In this document: positions 8,829-16,556 of the stretch, in pieces
Numbering within the stretch: position 1 is the first letter of the stretch
How the letters are laid out: the number at the start of each line of letters is the position of its first letter
Source: DATMNI01 sp035570275
GTDB lineage: Bacteria; Acidobacteriota; Terriglobia; Bryobacterales; Bryobacteraceae
Assembly: GCA_035570275.1 (NCBI GenBank)
Contig: DATMNI010000304.1
Location: forward strand, 1 to 24,947
DNA: 24,947 bases
Reading direction: 5' to 3'
Translations under genes and position numbers: made by a program
Notes under the pieces: generated by a model
Seen by the model: only the letters and a program-made list of their open reading frames with translations
The model's database searches: none
What the model was told of the DNA's origin: nothing

Positions 8829-10256
8829 TTAGGTCTTCGTCTGCACCACGGGCGCCTTGTTGTCCACCTTCACCTGGGCCTCGTTCAAAATCGTGCGGAT
8901 CACCTGGTAGGTTCCGGTGATGATGGTATCCCCGTCGTTGAGGCCGGTGAGCACCTCAATATCGGTAGCGCCGGTGATTCCGGTCTCTACTTTCTTGAAC
9001 GTTGCCTTTCCGTTGGCGACCACAAACACGCCTTGAATCTCTTCCTTCTTGGCTTTCTCCGCCACCGGATCGGGCTTGGTAGCCGCCGGGGTTCCGGTCG
9101 CACCTTTAGGTTTGGGCTCCAGTTGCCCCTTCTGCCGTACGGTCAGCGCCTGGATCGGTATCGTCAGGACGTTTTTCCGGACGGCCGTGGTGATCTTCGC
9201 GGTGCAGGAAAGTCCGGGACGAATTTCGTCCGGCGGGTTATCCAGCGCCACTACTACCTTGAAATCCTTGGCTTCCTGGCTGGAGATGGCGCTTTGGGAA
9301 GCTGCCACACCCGTGGAGCGCAGAATCGCGGTGTTGCCAATTTCGGTCACGTGTCCCTTGAACGTCTTGTTCGGAATGGCGTCGATGGTGACGTCCGCCA
9401 CCTGACTCAGCTTCACGTTGACAATATCGGTTTCGTCCACCTTCACCTCAGCCGTGATCAGCGACATGTCGGCGATGGTCATAATGGTACTGGCTGCCGA
9501 ATTCTGCACGCCCGGCACCACGGTTTCCCCGGTCCGCACAGGCAGATTTGTCACTACGCCATCCAGCGGCGCGTAGGCATTGTGCTTCTCCAGCAAGTCG
9601 TTGTACCGCACCAGCCCGGCCCGGTTCTGGGCAATGTGCTTCTGGGCGGAGGACAGTACCGCCGCCTGCTGCTCCCGCTGGGCGCGCGCCTGCACCAGCC
9701 GCATCTCCGACTCGTGCACCGTGGCCACCTGCGCCTGGTAGCTGAACTTCTTCATGTCGAAATCCTGCTTGGCCAGCAGGTGCTCGTTGAACAGCGACTG
9801 GCTGCGGTCGAAATCGGCTTTCATGCGTTCCAAATCGGCCTTGTCCTTTTCGATTCCGGCCTCCATGGTGTGCAGGTTTTCGTCGGCTGCCTTCAGGCCG
9901 GCTTCGGAGGCCGCTGAATCGGCCTCGGATGAATTGATCACCGCTTTTTGCATGTCCACGTCGGCGGTCGGCTGGACGTTCTCCAACTTGGCGAGTAACT
10001 GCCCCTTGCGGACGCGGTCGCCTTCCTTCACCAGGAGCTCCGTGATCTGTCCCTGTGCGTTGGCCCCGATGTTGATGTAGTTCTTGGGCTTGATTTCCCC
10101 GGAAGCCGTGACCAGGCTGGTCAGATCCTGCTTCACCACGGTTCCGGTCTGCACCGTAATCACGCCCCGTTTACTGTAAACGGTGCTGGCGTATACGCCA
10201 ATCACCGCAATCAGCAGCGCAAACACACCAATGACGATCTTCCACTTTCGCTTCAC
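8829..10256 (-). CDS. MacA/HlyD-type periplasmic adaptor (membrane fusion) protein
   Basis: A 475-residue protein with an N-terminal membrane anchor (residues ~6-26), a first biotinyl-lipoyl half (GEIKPKNYINIGANAQGQITELLVKEGDRVRKGQLLAKLENV), a long helical hairpin (~residues 80-205, rich in Glu/Lys/Ala/Gln heptads), a second lipoyl half (AYAPLDGVVTNLPVRTGETV) and beta-barrel and membrane-proximal domains. It is longer than a typical MacA because of a Pro/Lys/Ala-rich insert (KPKGATGTPAATKPDPV) near residue 395. The start is GTG at 10256 with GGGAG 9 bases upstream. It heads an operon with the ATPase, together predicted to work with a MacB-like permease and an outer-membrane channel. Confidence 0.92.
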   Translation of the reverse strand: MKRKWKIVIGVFALLIAVIGVYASTVYSKRGVITVQTGTVVKQDLTSLVTASGEIKPKNYINIGANAQGQITELLVKEGDRVRKGQLLAKLENVQPTADVDMQKAVINSSEADSAASEAGLKAADENLHTMEAGIEKDKADLERMKADFDRSQSLFNEHLLAKQDFDMKKFSYQAQVATVHESEMRLVQARAQREQQAAVLSSAQKHIAQNRAGLVRYNDLLEKHNAYAPLDGVVTNLPVRTGETVVPGVQNSAASTIMTIADMSLITAEVKVDETDIVNVKLSQVADVTIDAIPNKTFKGHVTEIGNTAILRSTGVAASQSAISSQEAKDFKVVVALDNPPDEIRPGLSCTAKITTAVRKNVLTIPIQALTVRQKGQLEPKPKGATGTPAATKPDPVAEKAKKEEIQGVFVVANGKATFKKVETGITGATDIEVLTGLNDGDTIITGTYQVIRTILNEAQVKVDNKAPVVQTKT

Positions 10257-10577
10257 GACAAATGTCTCCCTTTTCCTATCACCCGCTTAGACGCAAAAAT
10301 CCACCCGGGAGTTCAGCTAATATTTTACACCCGCGGGTCCGTTACAGAATGGTAACAAGCTTGCGAGTGGACGAACGATACGTCAGTAAGACGGCCAGTC
10401 GTCGCGGTTCTTAGCTTGGCGCATGAACTTGACCCGGTGGCGCGGCCAAATCAACATGATCCGCGTCCCCACGTTTTTGTAAATGTATGGTTTGTTACAA
10501 ATCGCGCGCTCCTTTGGAGGGGCATCAAGTCCTCCCGCGGATCGGCGAGCTCACGGGTGAATCCTCTGGGTCAGGCG
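10257..10577. promoter_or_regulatory. Upstream region of the adaptor/ATPase operon
   Basis: About 320 bases without a gene. On the minus strand, TAAAAT at about 10322-10327 is a possible -10 box ~65 bases before the GTG. Just upstream, GTTAC-agaatg-GTAAC (10340-10355) is a symmetric element of the kind used by dimeric repressors. No matching -35 could be fixed with confidence. The remainder to 10577 shows nothing recognisable. Confidence 0.3.
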
Positions 10578-10946
10578 TTAGGCAGCGGCGACAATCCTCG
10601 TGGTGGCGACGAAACGATGACCGATGTAGTCCACGATGACGCCGAATCCCTCCAAAGTTCTCACGCCAAGCAACGTCATGTCGCCAGGCTCGGCAAAAAC
10701 AACTTCGTCCACCGTTTCAAAACCCTCCGCCGCCAGGATCACGTAACCGGTTTCGCGCGCGACAATCTGCTGCGTGGCCGTCGAAAAACTGTACCTGTGC
10801 ACCGGTGCTACCTGGATCCCCATGAGCAAGTCCCTGGGCAACCAAGTCAATTCGGAGCCGGAATCGACCAACGCTTCCACGGGAGGACTGGCCAAGCTCT
10901 CATCTTTCGTGTTTCGCGCGACGACGCTGACTTTGAACAGACTCAT
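10578..10946 (-). CDS. Retropepsin-like (clan AA) aspartyl protease family protein
   Basis: A 122-residue protein. The active-site motif is ALVDSGSELTWLP (DSG in place of the DTG of retroviral proteases), followed by the flap region and the second family motif MTLLGVRTLEGFGVIVD (hydrophobic-hydrophobic-Gly). One domain of this size would have to dimerise to form an active site. The start is ATG 10946 with a weak ribosome site. It is a stand-alone minus-strand gene. Bacterial members of this group mostly lack assigned substrates. Confidence 0.75.
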   Translation of the reverse strand: MSLFKVSVVARNTKDESLASPPVEALVDSGSELTWLPRDLLMGIQVAPVHRYSFSTATQQIVARETGYVILAAEGFETVDEVVFAEPGDMTLLGVRTLEGFGVIVDYIGHRFVATTRIVAAA

Positions 10947-11008
10947 GACCTGAATCTACCATGGGCCGACATGCAACTGGACGAACGCCAGGAATGGCTG
11001 TGCTACTG

Positions 11009-11275
11009 CTACGGCAGCCACTCAACCGATTCCGGCGCCGTATTCTCACAATGGCCCGAATCGGTCACTCCGCTGGCCAACTGGGCGCAGGCATTAGTCG
11101 TGGCCGTCCTCTGCGCCTCCATTCGGTTGGCGGCGGACGCCGTCCGGCAGTCGCGCTGGCCATTGAATACGATGCAGACCTTGCAGGTGACGCGCTCCCC
11201 CTGGAAGGTGGTCCAAACCACGAACCCAACCACCACAACCACGAACGCCACCGCCAGCCAAACCGTCTTTTTCAT
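11009..11275 (-). CDS. Small membrane-anchored cysteine-containing protein, unknown function
   Basis: An 88-residue protein with an N-terminal hydrophobic helix (WLAVAFVVVVVGFVVW) followed by an extracytoplasmic domain with five cysteines (VTCKVCIVF, RDC, NACAQLASG, GHCENT) and a repeated Ala/Thr pattern. Its ATG overlaps the accA stop (ATGA), so it is translationally coupled to accA. I do not recognise the family. The cysteines may form disulfides or bind metal. Confidence 0.7.
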   Translation of the reverse strand: MKKTVWLAVAFVVVVVGFVVWTTFQGERVTCKVCIVFNGQRDCRTASAANRMEAQRTATTNACAQLASGVTDSGHCENTAPESVEWLP

Positions 11276-12192
11276 GCGAAGAAGTTCCCCATTTTGCGGA
11301 ATTTGGCGTAGCGGTGCTCCACCAGCATCCCGGGGTCCAGAATGCAGAGGGCCGTCAGGTGGTCCTGAAGGTGCCGCCGCAGATTCTCAGCCGCAGCCTG
11401 CGGGTCCTCATTGGCGCCGCCCGGGGGTTCGGGAATAATGCCATCGATCAATCCCAGTTCCTGGAGGTCCTCAGCCGTGAGCCGCAGCGCCGCCGCCGCT
11501 TGCTCGGCCTTGCCGGAATCGCGATAGATGATGGCCGCGCAGCTTTCCGGCGAAATCACGCTATACACGGCATTCTCCAACATCAACACCGTGTTGCCCA
11601 CGCCCAGCGCCAGGGCTCCCCCCGACCCGCCTTCGCCGATGCAAACCGCCAGGATCGGAACCGGCAGGCGGGCCATCTCCCGCAGATTGCGGGCTATGGC
11701 TTCGGCCTGACCGCGTTCCTCGGCGTCAATACCGGGATAGGCGCCCGGGGTGTCCAGAAAAGTGATCACCGGACGGTCGAATTTGGCCGCGAGTTGCATG
11801 GCGCGCAGAGCTTTGCGGTAGCCTTCCGGTTTCGGCATGCCGAAATTCCGGTACAGCTTCTGCTTGGTGTCGCGACCCTTTTGCTCCGCTACCACCATTA
11901 CCGGCCGCCCCTGGAATTGCCCCATCCCGGCTACGATGGCGGGGTCGTCTCCGAACGAGCGATCGCCGTGAATCTCCTGGAAATCCGTGAACAGCATGCC
12001 AATATAGTCCAGCGAATGCGGCCGTTTGGGGTGCCGCGCCAGTTGGACGCGCCGCCAGGCCGGGTGCGATTCAGGCGGTGTATCGGTCTTGACGCCCCGA
12101 TTTGCATCAACCGGGTTTGCGTCACCCAGGTTTGCATCACCCGGTTTGGCGTCACCCAGGTTTACATCGCCGAGATTTACATCGAAGTCCAC
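11272..12192 (-). CDS. accA: Acetyl-CoA carboxylase carboxyltransferase subunit alpha with repeat-bearing N-terminus
   Basis: A 306-residue protein. From HPAWRRVQLARHPKRPHSLDYI onward it aligns by eye with AccA: GRPVMVVAEQKGRDTKQKLYRNFGMPKPEGYRKALR, FLDTPGAYPGIDAEERGQAEAIARNL, GEGGSGGALALGVGN, YSVISPESCAAIIYR, and LGLIDGIIPEP. AccA and AccD together transfer the carboxyl group from biotin to acetyl-CoA, the first step of fatty-acid synthesis. The ~50-residue helical region that normally precedes this core is absent; instead residues ~2-31 are pentapeptide repeats (DVNLG/DANLG) from a 15-bp tandem repeat. The start is the GTG at 12192, with only a weak ribosome site. It is coupled by ATGA to the small membrane protein gene downstream. 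Confidence 0.93.
   Translation of the reverse strand: MDFDVNLGDVNLGDAKPGDANLGDANPVDANRGVKTDTPPESHPAWRRVQLARHPKRPHSLDYIGMLFTDFQEIHGDRSFGDDPAIVAGMGQFQGRPVMVVAEQKGRDTKQKLYRNFGMPKPEGYRKALRAMQLAAKFDRPVITFLDTPGAYPGIDAEERGQAEAIARNLREMARLPVPILAVCIGEGGSGGALALGVGNTVLMLENAVYSVISPESCAAIIYRDSGKAEQAAAALRLTAEDLQELGLIDGIIPEPPGGANEDPQAAAENLRRHLQDHLTALCILDPGMLVEHRYAKFRKMGNFFA
12101..12190. repeat. 15-bp in-frame tandem repeat at the accA 5' end
   Basis: Six consecutive 15-base units from 12101 (plus-strand consensus TTTGCRTCACCCRGG; last two units degenerate), encoding D-A/V-N-L-G repeats at the AccA N-terminus. Confidence 0.85.
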
Positions 12193-12208
12193 TGCTCACA
12201 TCTTAACA

Positions 12209-12377
12209 GGCCGATGGCCAGTGGCCGATGGCCAGTGGCCGGTGGCCAGTGACCGGTGGCCAGTGGCCAGTGGTGGCCGGTGGCAGGTGACCGGTGGCCA
12301 GTGACCAGTGGCCGTGGCCGGCGGCCGTGGCAGGTGGCCGGCTGACGGTGGCCAGTGGCCGGTGGCTGGCTGACGGT
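12209..12377. repeat. Degenerate heptamer array (GGCCAGT family) upstream of accA
   Basis: About 24 head-to-tail units, nearly all 7 bases: GGCCAGT, GGCCGGT, GACCGGT, GGCAGGT, GGCCGAT, with TGACGGT near the right end. It fills almost all of the gap between accA and the divergent MCDYSL gene. It would form no simple hairpin, and the units have no spacers, so it is not a CRISPR. Confidence 0.9.
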
Positions 12378-12517
12378 ATCCCCGGTCACCAGCGCCGCTT
12401 TCCAATGTATGCGAATTCACCTTCCGAAGGTTCGGAATAGAACCGAATGGCGTTGGTGACATCTTGTCATTCTGGCCCGTCAAACCGAAACTCAATCTAT
12501 GAGGGGGACACCAAACC

Positions 12518-13000
12518 ATGTGTGACTACTCTTTAATGGCAGTACCCAACCGGCTGGCTCATGAGGGTGAGGAACTGGTGACATACCGGTTTCAAACAGG
12601 ATCCCTGGGGCTGGCTTCACCCACTGACATAAAGCGCGCGGCCTGCACAACGCCGGCGTCGAGAGGCTTTTGGAATAATCTTAAGCTATTCTTCAATCCT
12701 CCCAAACATGTGCCCGTGCCCGCGGTTTGTATTCCGCCAGGCGCGCGGCTGAGGCTGGAGGGCGTTTCGGCCCGTATGCAGGCTGAAATGGGCGTCGGGC
12801 CCGTGGAAGACGTAACCTTCACCCAAACCTCGGCGGCGGCCAACACCTACCGCGACGCCGTTCGCTTCTCCAACGGCAAGCAACTTCGCCTGCAGGAATG
12901 CCGTGAGGGCCTCCGCGTGAAGGTGCTCGACCTTTCCATGGCTGAAGAGATCGACATGGAGATCCTGCGCCGCGAACTGGCCGAATTTGTGCGCCCGTAG
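12518..13000 (+). CDS. MCDYSL-family conserved protein of unknown function
   Basis: A 160-residue soluble protein beginning MCDYSLMAVPNRLAHEGEELVTYRF, an N-terminal signature I recognise from uncharacterised proteins of Acidobacteria and Proteobacteria (MCDYSL followed by a Glu-Glu/Asp-Glu-Leu-Val-T motif). There is no signal peptide or membrane helix. The cysteine at position 2 and another in ACTTP may be conserved. Start ATG 12518 has GAGGGGG 8 bases upstream, a strong site. It stands alone, flanked on both sides by heptamer repeat arrays. I cannot assign a function. Confidence 0.85.
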   Translation: MCDYSLMAVPNRLAHEGEELVTYRFQTGSLGLASPTDIKRAACTTPASRGFWNNLKLFFNPPKHVPVPAVCIPPGARLRLEGVSARMQAEMGVGPVEDVTFTQTSAAANTYRDAVRFSNGKQLRLQECREGLRVKVLDLSMAEEIDMEILRRELAEFVRP

Positions 13001-13131
13001 CAGTAGGGGCATTAGTAGGGACGCAGGGCGCCGCTATCGCTATATCGCTATGAGGTACGCTAGTCTAGCCTGTGCCAGGCAGCGGGTAGGCCATCGCTTT
13101 ATGGGGCCTGCCTCGCTTATTAGTTAGCGAT

Positions 13132-13206
13132 CAGCCGTCAGCCGTCAGCTTGAACCAGCGCAACGCGCCGAAGGGGCGAAGGTTTAGCTGATAGCTGATA
13201 GCTGAC
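13132..13206. repeat. Two inverted heptamer arrays (CAGCCGT and AGCTGAT units)
   Basis: CAGCCGT x2 plus a partial unit (13132-13150) and AGCTGAT x2 plus AGCTGAC (13186-13206) lie in opposite orientation and can pair over about 20 positions with G-U and C-A mismatches, leaving a ~35-base loop. They lie upstream of cysH. The same 7-base period is seen at 12209-12377. Confidence 0.75.
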
Positions 13207-13274
13207 GACTCGTACCGGTGACCTGCTTTCTCTGTTTGACATCACTCCCTCATCCCCCCTAAACTTGATAGAGA

Positions 13275-13985
13275 TTGGCAGATTTCACTCATTTCGAGGC
13301 TTCCACCGCCTCCGAAATCCTCTCCTGGGCGCTGGCGACCTATGACAACTCCTTCGCCATCGCCTCCAGTCTGCAAAAGGAAGGGATGGTGATCCTGGAC
13401 ATGGCCTCCGGTCTCGCGCCCGGCCGCGTGCGCGTCTTCACGCTGGACACTGGCCGCCTGCCGCAGGAAACCTACGATATGATCGAGACCGTCCGCCAAC
13501 GCTACGGCGTCGATTTCGAAATCGTTTTTCCGGCCCGCGAGGAAGTCGAGCGCATGGTTGCCGGCCACGGGCCGAATCTCTTCTACAACAGCGTGCAGTC
13601 GCGCCAGTTGTGCTGCGAAATCCGCAAGGTGCGTCCGCTGGCCCGGAAGCTACGCACGCTGCGAGCCTGGGCCACCGGCCTGCGGCGCGCCCAGTCGGAA
13701 ACCCGCGCCGGCGTGCCCAAAGTCGAGGAGGCCGATGGCCGCGTCAAAATCAACCCCCTTGCCGATTGGAGCGCCGAAGAGGTGGACCAGTACATCCGGG
13801 AGCATAATGTGCCGGTACATCCGCTTTACGCGCGCGGCTATACCAGCATCGGCTGTGCGCCCTGCACGCGGGCGGTGGGCGCCGATGAGGCCGAACGCGC
13901 CGGCCGCTGGTGGTGGGAAGAGGACGCCAAGAAGGAATGTGGCATTCATTTCGCCGCCGATGGATCGGTAACCCGGCATGCATAA
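13275..13985 (+). CDS. cysH: Adenylylsulfate (APS/PAPS) reductase, iron-sulfur type
   Basis: A 236-residue protein of the CysH family that reduces (phospho)adenylylsulfate to sulfite in assimilation. It contains LDTGRLPQETYDM, the cluster ligands CC at residues 113-114 (CCEIRKV) and CxxC at 194-197 (CAPC), and the catalytic ECGIHF near the C-terminus (Cys222). The two Cys pairs indicate a [4Fe-4S] enzyme, which usually prefers APS over PAPS. The start is a TTG at 13275 with only a weak AGAGA upstream; no better ATG precedes the conserved region. It overlaps cysC by 8 bases, so the pair is an operon. Confidence 0.92.
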   Translation: MADFTHFEASTASEILSWALATYDNSFAIASSLQKEGMVILDMASGLAPGRVRVFTLDTGRLPQETYDMIETVRQRYGVDFEIVFPAREEVERMVAGHGPNLFYNSVQSRQLCCEIRKVRPLARKLRTLRAWATGLRRAQSETRAGVPKVEEADGRVKINPLADWSAEEVDQYIREHNVPVHPLYARGYTSIGCAPCTRAVGADEAERAGRWWWEEDAKKECGIHFAADGSVTRHA

Positions 13986-14559
13986 AGGGTTCACGGTCTG
14001 GTTTACCGGCATGTCGGGCGCCGGTAAGAGCACCATTTCGACCCTGCTGGTGGAGCGACTCCGTCAGTTGAACCAGGGCCAGTTGAGCCAGGGCCAGTTG
14101 AACCAGGGTGAGTCGAGTACGCCCGCCAAGGTGGAGGTGCTGGATGGCGACGTGGTCCGCACGTACCTCTCCAAGGGCTTGGGCTTCAGCAAGGAAGACC
14201 GCGACGAAAATATCCGCCGCATCGGCTTCGTCTGCGAGTTGCTTTCACGCAACGGCGTGATCGCCATCGCGGCTGCCATCTCCCCGTACCGCGCCGTGCG
14301 CGAGGAAGTCCGCGCGCGCATCGAAAACTTCGTCGAGGTCTACGTGGAGTGCCCGGTCGAGGTGCTGGCGCAACGCGATGTCAAGGGGCTGTACAGGCGC
14401 GCGCTGGCCGGTGAGATCCCGCAATTTACCGGCATCTCCGACCCCTACGAGCCGCCCTTGCACCCGGAGGTGGTGGTGAACTCCGGGCAGGAGACCCCAG
14501 AAGAAAGCCTGGAGAAAATATGGGCTACACTGGAACGTTTACGTTTGGTCTCCATTTAA
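13978..14559 (+). CDS. cysC: Adenylylsulfate kinase with in-frame repeat insertion
   Basis: A 193-residue APS kinase, which phosphorylates APS to PAPS. P-loop GMSGAGKST is at 11-19, followed by VLDGDVVR, LGFSKEDRDENIRRIGFV, ISPYRAVREEVR, VYVECPVEVLAQRDVKGLY and FTGISDPYEPPLHPEVVV, all family landmarks. Residues 30-44 are three pentapeptides (QLNQG, QLSQG, QLNQG) from a 15-bp repeat, inserted between the P-loop helix and the DGD motif, a surface position where kinases can tolerate extra residues. Its ATG overlaps the cysH end by 8 bases. Confidence 0.94.
   Translation: MHKGFTVWFTGMSGAGKSTISTLLVERLRQLNQGQLSQGQLNQGESSTPAKVEVLDGDVVRTYLSKGLGFSKEDRDENIRRIGFVCELLSRNGVIAIAAAISPYRAVREEVRARIENFVEVYVECPVEVLAQRDVKGLYRRALAGEIPQFTGISDPYEPPLHPEVVVNSGQETPEESLEKIWATLERLRLVSI
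14065..14109. repeat. 15-bp tandem repeat inside cysC
   Basis: Three units, CAGTTGAACCAGGGC, CAGTTGAGCCAGGGC and CAGTTGAACCAGGGT, with no gap. They differ from each other by one or two bases, suggesting recent amplification. Confidence 0.9.
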
Positions 14560-14589
14560 GTTTGATCTCGGTTTTAGGTTTGATCCCCG

Positions 14590-15906
14590 ATGGGCGGCTT
14601 GCCTTCACTGAAACCAGCGGACACATTGAGCGTCTGCCCTGATCGGCAACAGCCGCATCTTGGTATCCACGCCGTCACCGTTTTCGTGCGAGATCAGGAC
14701 CAGAGCTTACGATTCTATCTGGACCAACTCGGATTCGATCTGGCCTTTGATGCCCGGCTCCAATCCGGCGACCGGTGGGTAGCGGTTGCGCCTCCCGATG
14801 GCACCGCTGTTCTGGCGCTGGTGGCGCCGCTGCCTGATTCCTGGGAGCACAAGCTGATCGGCCGCCCCACGGGGGTTGTTTTCGTTTCCGAAAACGTGGT
14901 CGCTAAGTACGAGGAATGGCGCCGGCGCGGCGTTCGGTTTCTATTTACGCCCCGCCTGAGGCGCGTTAAGTATGAACGCCCCGGACCGCCTCCGCTTTCG
15001 ACTGAGCCTTCGACGTCGCCTTCCATAGTGCCGGGGCAGCCGCCGGTTTGGGGCGGTGTATTCACCCGGTTCAAGGATGTGGATGGAAACTCCTTCTCGC
15101 TGATCGGCTTCGACGAGGTGAGCCGGGAAATCGAAGCGCAACGCCGGCGGACTGCCGAAAAGCTGGAATCGGAACGCCGCGGCGCGCAGGAATTGGAATT
15201 TGCCAAACAGGTACAAGCCCGGCTCTTCCCGCAAAGACTGCCGCCCATGGAAACCCTCGAATATGCGGGGGCTTGCGTGCAGGCTCGCCAGGTAGGCGGC
15301 GATTACCACGATATTCTCGATCTGGGTCAAGGGCGCTTCGGGTTGGTGATCGCCGATATTTCGGGCAAAGGGATGGCGGCGGCGCTTCTGATGGCCAATC
15401 TGCAGGCGAATCTTCGCAGCCAATGTGCCAGCGCCTCGGACGATCCCGAGCGCTGGCTGCGCTCCGTCAATAAACTTTTCTACGAGAGTACCCACGAGAG
15501 CGCGTACGCCACGCTTTTCTTTGCCGAATATGACGACAGGGGGCGGCGGTTGCGCTATGCCAACTGTGGGCATCTGGCGCCGCTGCTGCTCCGTTGCGAT
15601 AGCACGATCGAAAAGCTGGATTCCACCGGCACGGTACTGGGGCTTTTCAAAGAATGGGATTGCCGGATCGCGGAGCATCGGCTGTTCCCGGGAGACACGC
15701 TGGTGCTCTACACCGATGGGATAACCGAATCGTTCGACGATGCCGGAGAGGAGTTCGGAGAACAGCGCCTGATTGCAGCGCTGCAGAGGCACAGGGAACT
15801 GCCCCCACAGGCCGTGATCGCGTCGATTGTCGAGGAGGTTCAGCAGTTCAGCCCGCATGAACAGCACGACGACATTACTTTGATTGTGGCCAGGTGCCTC
15901 AGGTAG
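14590..15906 (+). CDS. VOC (glyoxalase-fold) domain fused to SpoIIE/RsbU-type PP2C phosphatase
   Basis: A 438-residue protein. Residues ~24-165 form a VOC fold (GIHAVTVFVRDQDQSLRFYLDQLGFDLAF and FKDVDGNSFSLIGF), interrupted by a Pro/Ser-rich loop (about residues 136-155). Residues ~168-203 are a charged helical linker. Residues ~205-437 are a SpoIIE-type phosphatase: GGDYHDI (236-242), ADISGKGMAAALLMA (metal Asp256), NCGHLAPLLL, LYTDGITES (Asp376), DDITLIV. Such phosphatases dephosphorylate anti-anti-sigma proteins in partner-switching pathways; the VOC domain is presumably the sensor. Start ATG 14590 has no strong ribosome site; it follows cysC by 30 bases. No anti-sigma or STAS partner is visible nearby. 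Confidence 0.9.
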   Translation: MGGLPSLKPADTLSVCPDRQQPHLGIHAVTVFVRDQDQSLRFYLDQLGFDLAFDARLQSGDRWVAVAPPDGTAVLALVAPLPDSWEHKLIGRPTGVVFVSENVVAKYEEWRRRGVRFLFTPRLRRVKYERPGPPPLSTEPSTSPSIVPGQPPVWGGVFTRFKDVDGNSFSLIGFDEVSREIEAQRRRTAEKLESERRGAQELEFAKQVQARLFPQRLPPMETLEYAGACVQARQVGGDYHDILDLGQGRFGLVIADISGKGMAAALLMANLQANLRSQCASASDDPERWLRSVNKLFYESTHESAYATLFFAEYDDRGRRLRYANCGHLAPLLLRCDSTIEKLDSTGTVLGLFKEWDCRIAEHRLFPGDTLVLYTDGITESFDDAGEEFGEQRLIAALQRHRELPPQAVIASIVEEVQQFSPHEQHDDITLIVARCLR

Positions 15907-16178
15907 ATGCACAGGACTGTCTACGGCCGCAGACAGGGGAGTTGCGCGAGAGCTTGCAAGCGCTCATCGGCTACTACGGTAGGGTGGCACACGCATGCGC
16001 TCTGACGAGTATTTGCGGCTGGGATACGGATTGGAAGCGGCGCCCTGGAAAGTGCGCCTCAAAAGGTTGTCCATGCTCGCCTGCGTCAAGCGGGAATGCG
16101 CTGGAGCGGAGGCTGGAGTGCGGCGTCTAGACCGGATGCGGGATGGGTTCTCCCCGGCGGAGGAGGAAGGGGGAAGGA
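15907..16178. other. Intergenic stretch without a recognisable gene
   Basis: Short open frames exist on both strands but none has a ribosome site plus recognisable content. It may be decayed sequence; nothing further can be supported. Confidence 0.5.
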
Positions 16179-16385
16179 TTAGGGCTCGCGCCGGCGGCGG
16201 ACCAGCCACGGTTCGATGGCGCCGGGATCCTCGAAGATATCCTTTTCGAGATCCCGCACCTGGGCATCGAGGATGACACGCTCGATGGCCTCGCCCAGTG
16301 ATTCGTCACCGGTCTCGGCGCGCTTCTTCTCGATGAGGGCCAGAATCGCCTCGCCGAGGGCTAAACGGTCTGCCCCGCTGCTCAT
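16179..16385 (-). CDS. Small acidic helical protein of unknown function
   Basis: A 68-residue protein beginning MSSGADRLALGEAILALIEKK, mostly predicted helix and ending in an Arg-rich tail (WLVRRRREP). The ATG at 16385 has a textbook AGGAGG 8 bases upstream, which is why I take this rather than the longer in-frame start at 16532. I do not recognise the family. The next minus-strand element upstream is a decayed GxxExxY gene, but no functional link is shown. Confidence 0.6.
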   Translation of the reverse strand: MSSGADRLALGEAILALIEKKRAETGDESLGEAIERVILDAQVRDLEKDIFEDPGAIEPWLVRRRREP

Positions 16386-16467
16386 ACCGTTCTCCTCCTG
16401 TCCCTTATGACGCAATTGGCACGCTAAAGTTTCGATAAAGGCGAACCCTGGTACTAAGTGACTGTTA

Positions 16468-16485
16468 GATCCGCGACGGCGGATC
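16468..16485. repeat. Perfect palindrome GATCCGC-gacg-GCGGATC
   Basis: A 7-4-7 inverted repeat in the gap between the small ORF and the GxxExxY remnant. Similar in style to the other short palindromes in the window. Confidence 0.55.
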
Positions 16486-16556
16486 CGTGACTGTAGATAT
16501 GCCGTATCGCCAAGCCGCCGGGTACGTGGCAATCAATACTAAGAAATCTTAAGATC

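Noticed and set aside
9033..9917. 294-codon plus-strand frame opposite the adaptor gene
   Set aside because: Antisense shadow of a clear MacA-type protein; its translation is low-complexity Gly/Leu/His/Arg.
8057..10256. Complete MacAB-type efflux operon
   Set aside because: Only adaptor and ATPase are present; no permease ORF occurs before the convergent gene at 7984.
10416..11438. 340-codon plus-strand frame
   Set aside because: It runs opposite the retropepsin-like, small membrane and accA genes, with no domain content of its own.
12209..12377. CRISPR array
   Set aside because: Units are 7 bases, contiguous and degenerate, with no spacers and no cas genes.
16386..16532. Longer start for the small helical protein
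   Set aside because: The ATG at 16385 has a near-perfect AGGAGG, while the upstream extension is Arg-rich and lacks a ribosome site.
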